Shown: positions 34,876-34,997 of the stretch, piece after piece
Layout: each line of letters starts with the position of its first letter
Position numbering within the stretch: position 1 is the stretch's first letter
NCBI GenBank assembly: GCA_021846045.1
Contig: JAJZCM010000019.1
Coordinates: 1 to 34,997 of the forward strand
Direction of reading: 5' to 3'
DNA: 34,997 bases
Source: a bacterium
Lineage (GTDB): Bacteria; Elusimicrobiota; Elusimicrobia; UBA1565; UBA9628
Position numbers and translations under genes: made by a program
The notes under the pieces: generated by a model
The model's database searches: none
Seen by the model: only the letters and a program-made list of their open reading frames with translations
Told to the model about the DNA's origin: nothing

Positions 34876-34997
34876 TCAAGCGATAATATCGCCGACGACT
34901 CCGGCTCCGACGGTGTGACCGCCTTCGCGAACCGCGAATCTAAGTCCCTTCTCAAGAGCGATCGGGCAGATGAGCTCAACATCAATATCGATATTGT
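34876..34997 (-). CDS. tuf: Elongation factor Tu, C-terminal end (5' part beyond window)
   Basis: Minus-strand translation ...[38 protein letters not shown]-stop. Confidence 0.93.
   Translation of the reverse strand, partial: NIDIDVELICPIALEKGLRFAVREGGHTVGAGVVGDIIA

Noticed and set aside
34698-34985. 95-aa version of L33
   Set aside because: N-terminal extension overlaps the EF-Tu C-terminus in another frame; the 51-aa form from 34853 matches L33.

Overview
This 35 kb window is dense, roughly 50% GC bacterial chromosome. Lineage cannot be fixed without a search. Main contents, in order: (i) a 3'-truncated IS1634-type transposase at the left edge. (ii) A DUF1460 lipoprotein and an operon of Na+/solute symporter, AIR-synthase-related protein and outer-membrane protein. 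(iii) greA, queG and a D15/Omp85-like barrel gene. (iv) A tpiA-pduL-deoC-ALDH16 operon. (v) clpP and pilB-pilT-pilC type IV pilus genes. (vi) A short uvrC, an internally deleted IS3-family mini-element with both terminal repeats, and a lytic transglycosylase with an uncharacterised partner. (vii) A ThiF/E1-like plus nitroreductase pair, divergent from a CheY-like receiver and a CheC-like::autoinducer-synthase-like acyltransferase fusion. A tiny secreted Cys-repeat peptide follows, preceded by a perfect FNR-type box. (viii) Adenosine deaminase, a leucine-degradation (liu/mcc) operon with a coupled uncharacterised protein, and a YefM/YoeB-like toxin-antitoxin pair. (ix) tRNA-Arg, then rplA-rplK-nusG-secE-tRNA-Trp-rpmG-tuf on the minus strand. 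The two strongest signals are the CheY / CheC::acyl-signal-synthase module with its ThiF-nitroreductase neighbour, and several families of small palindromic repeats. Those repeats sit in frame in inter-domain linkers or at gene ends, where they supply stop codons or C-terminal tails.
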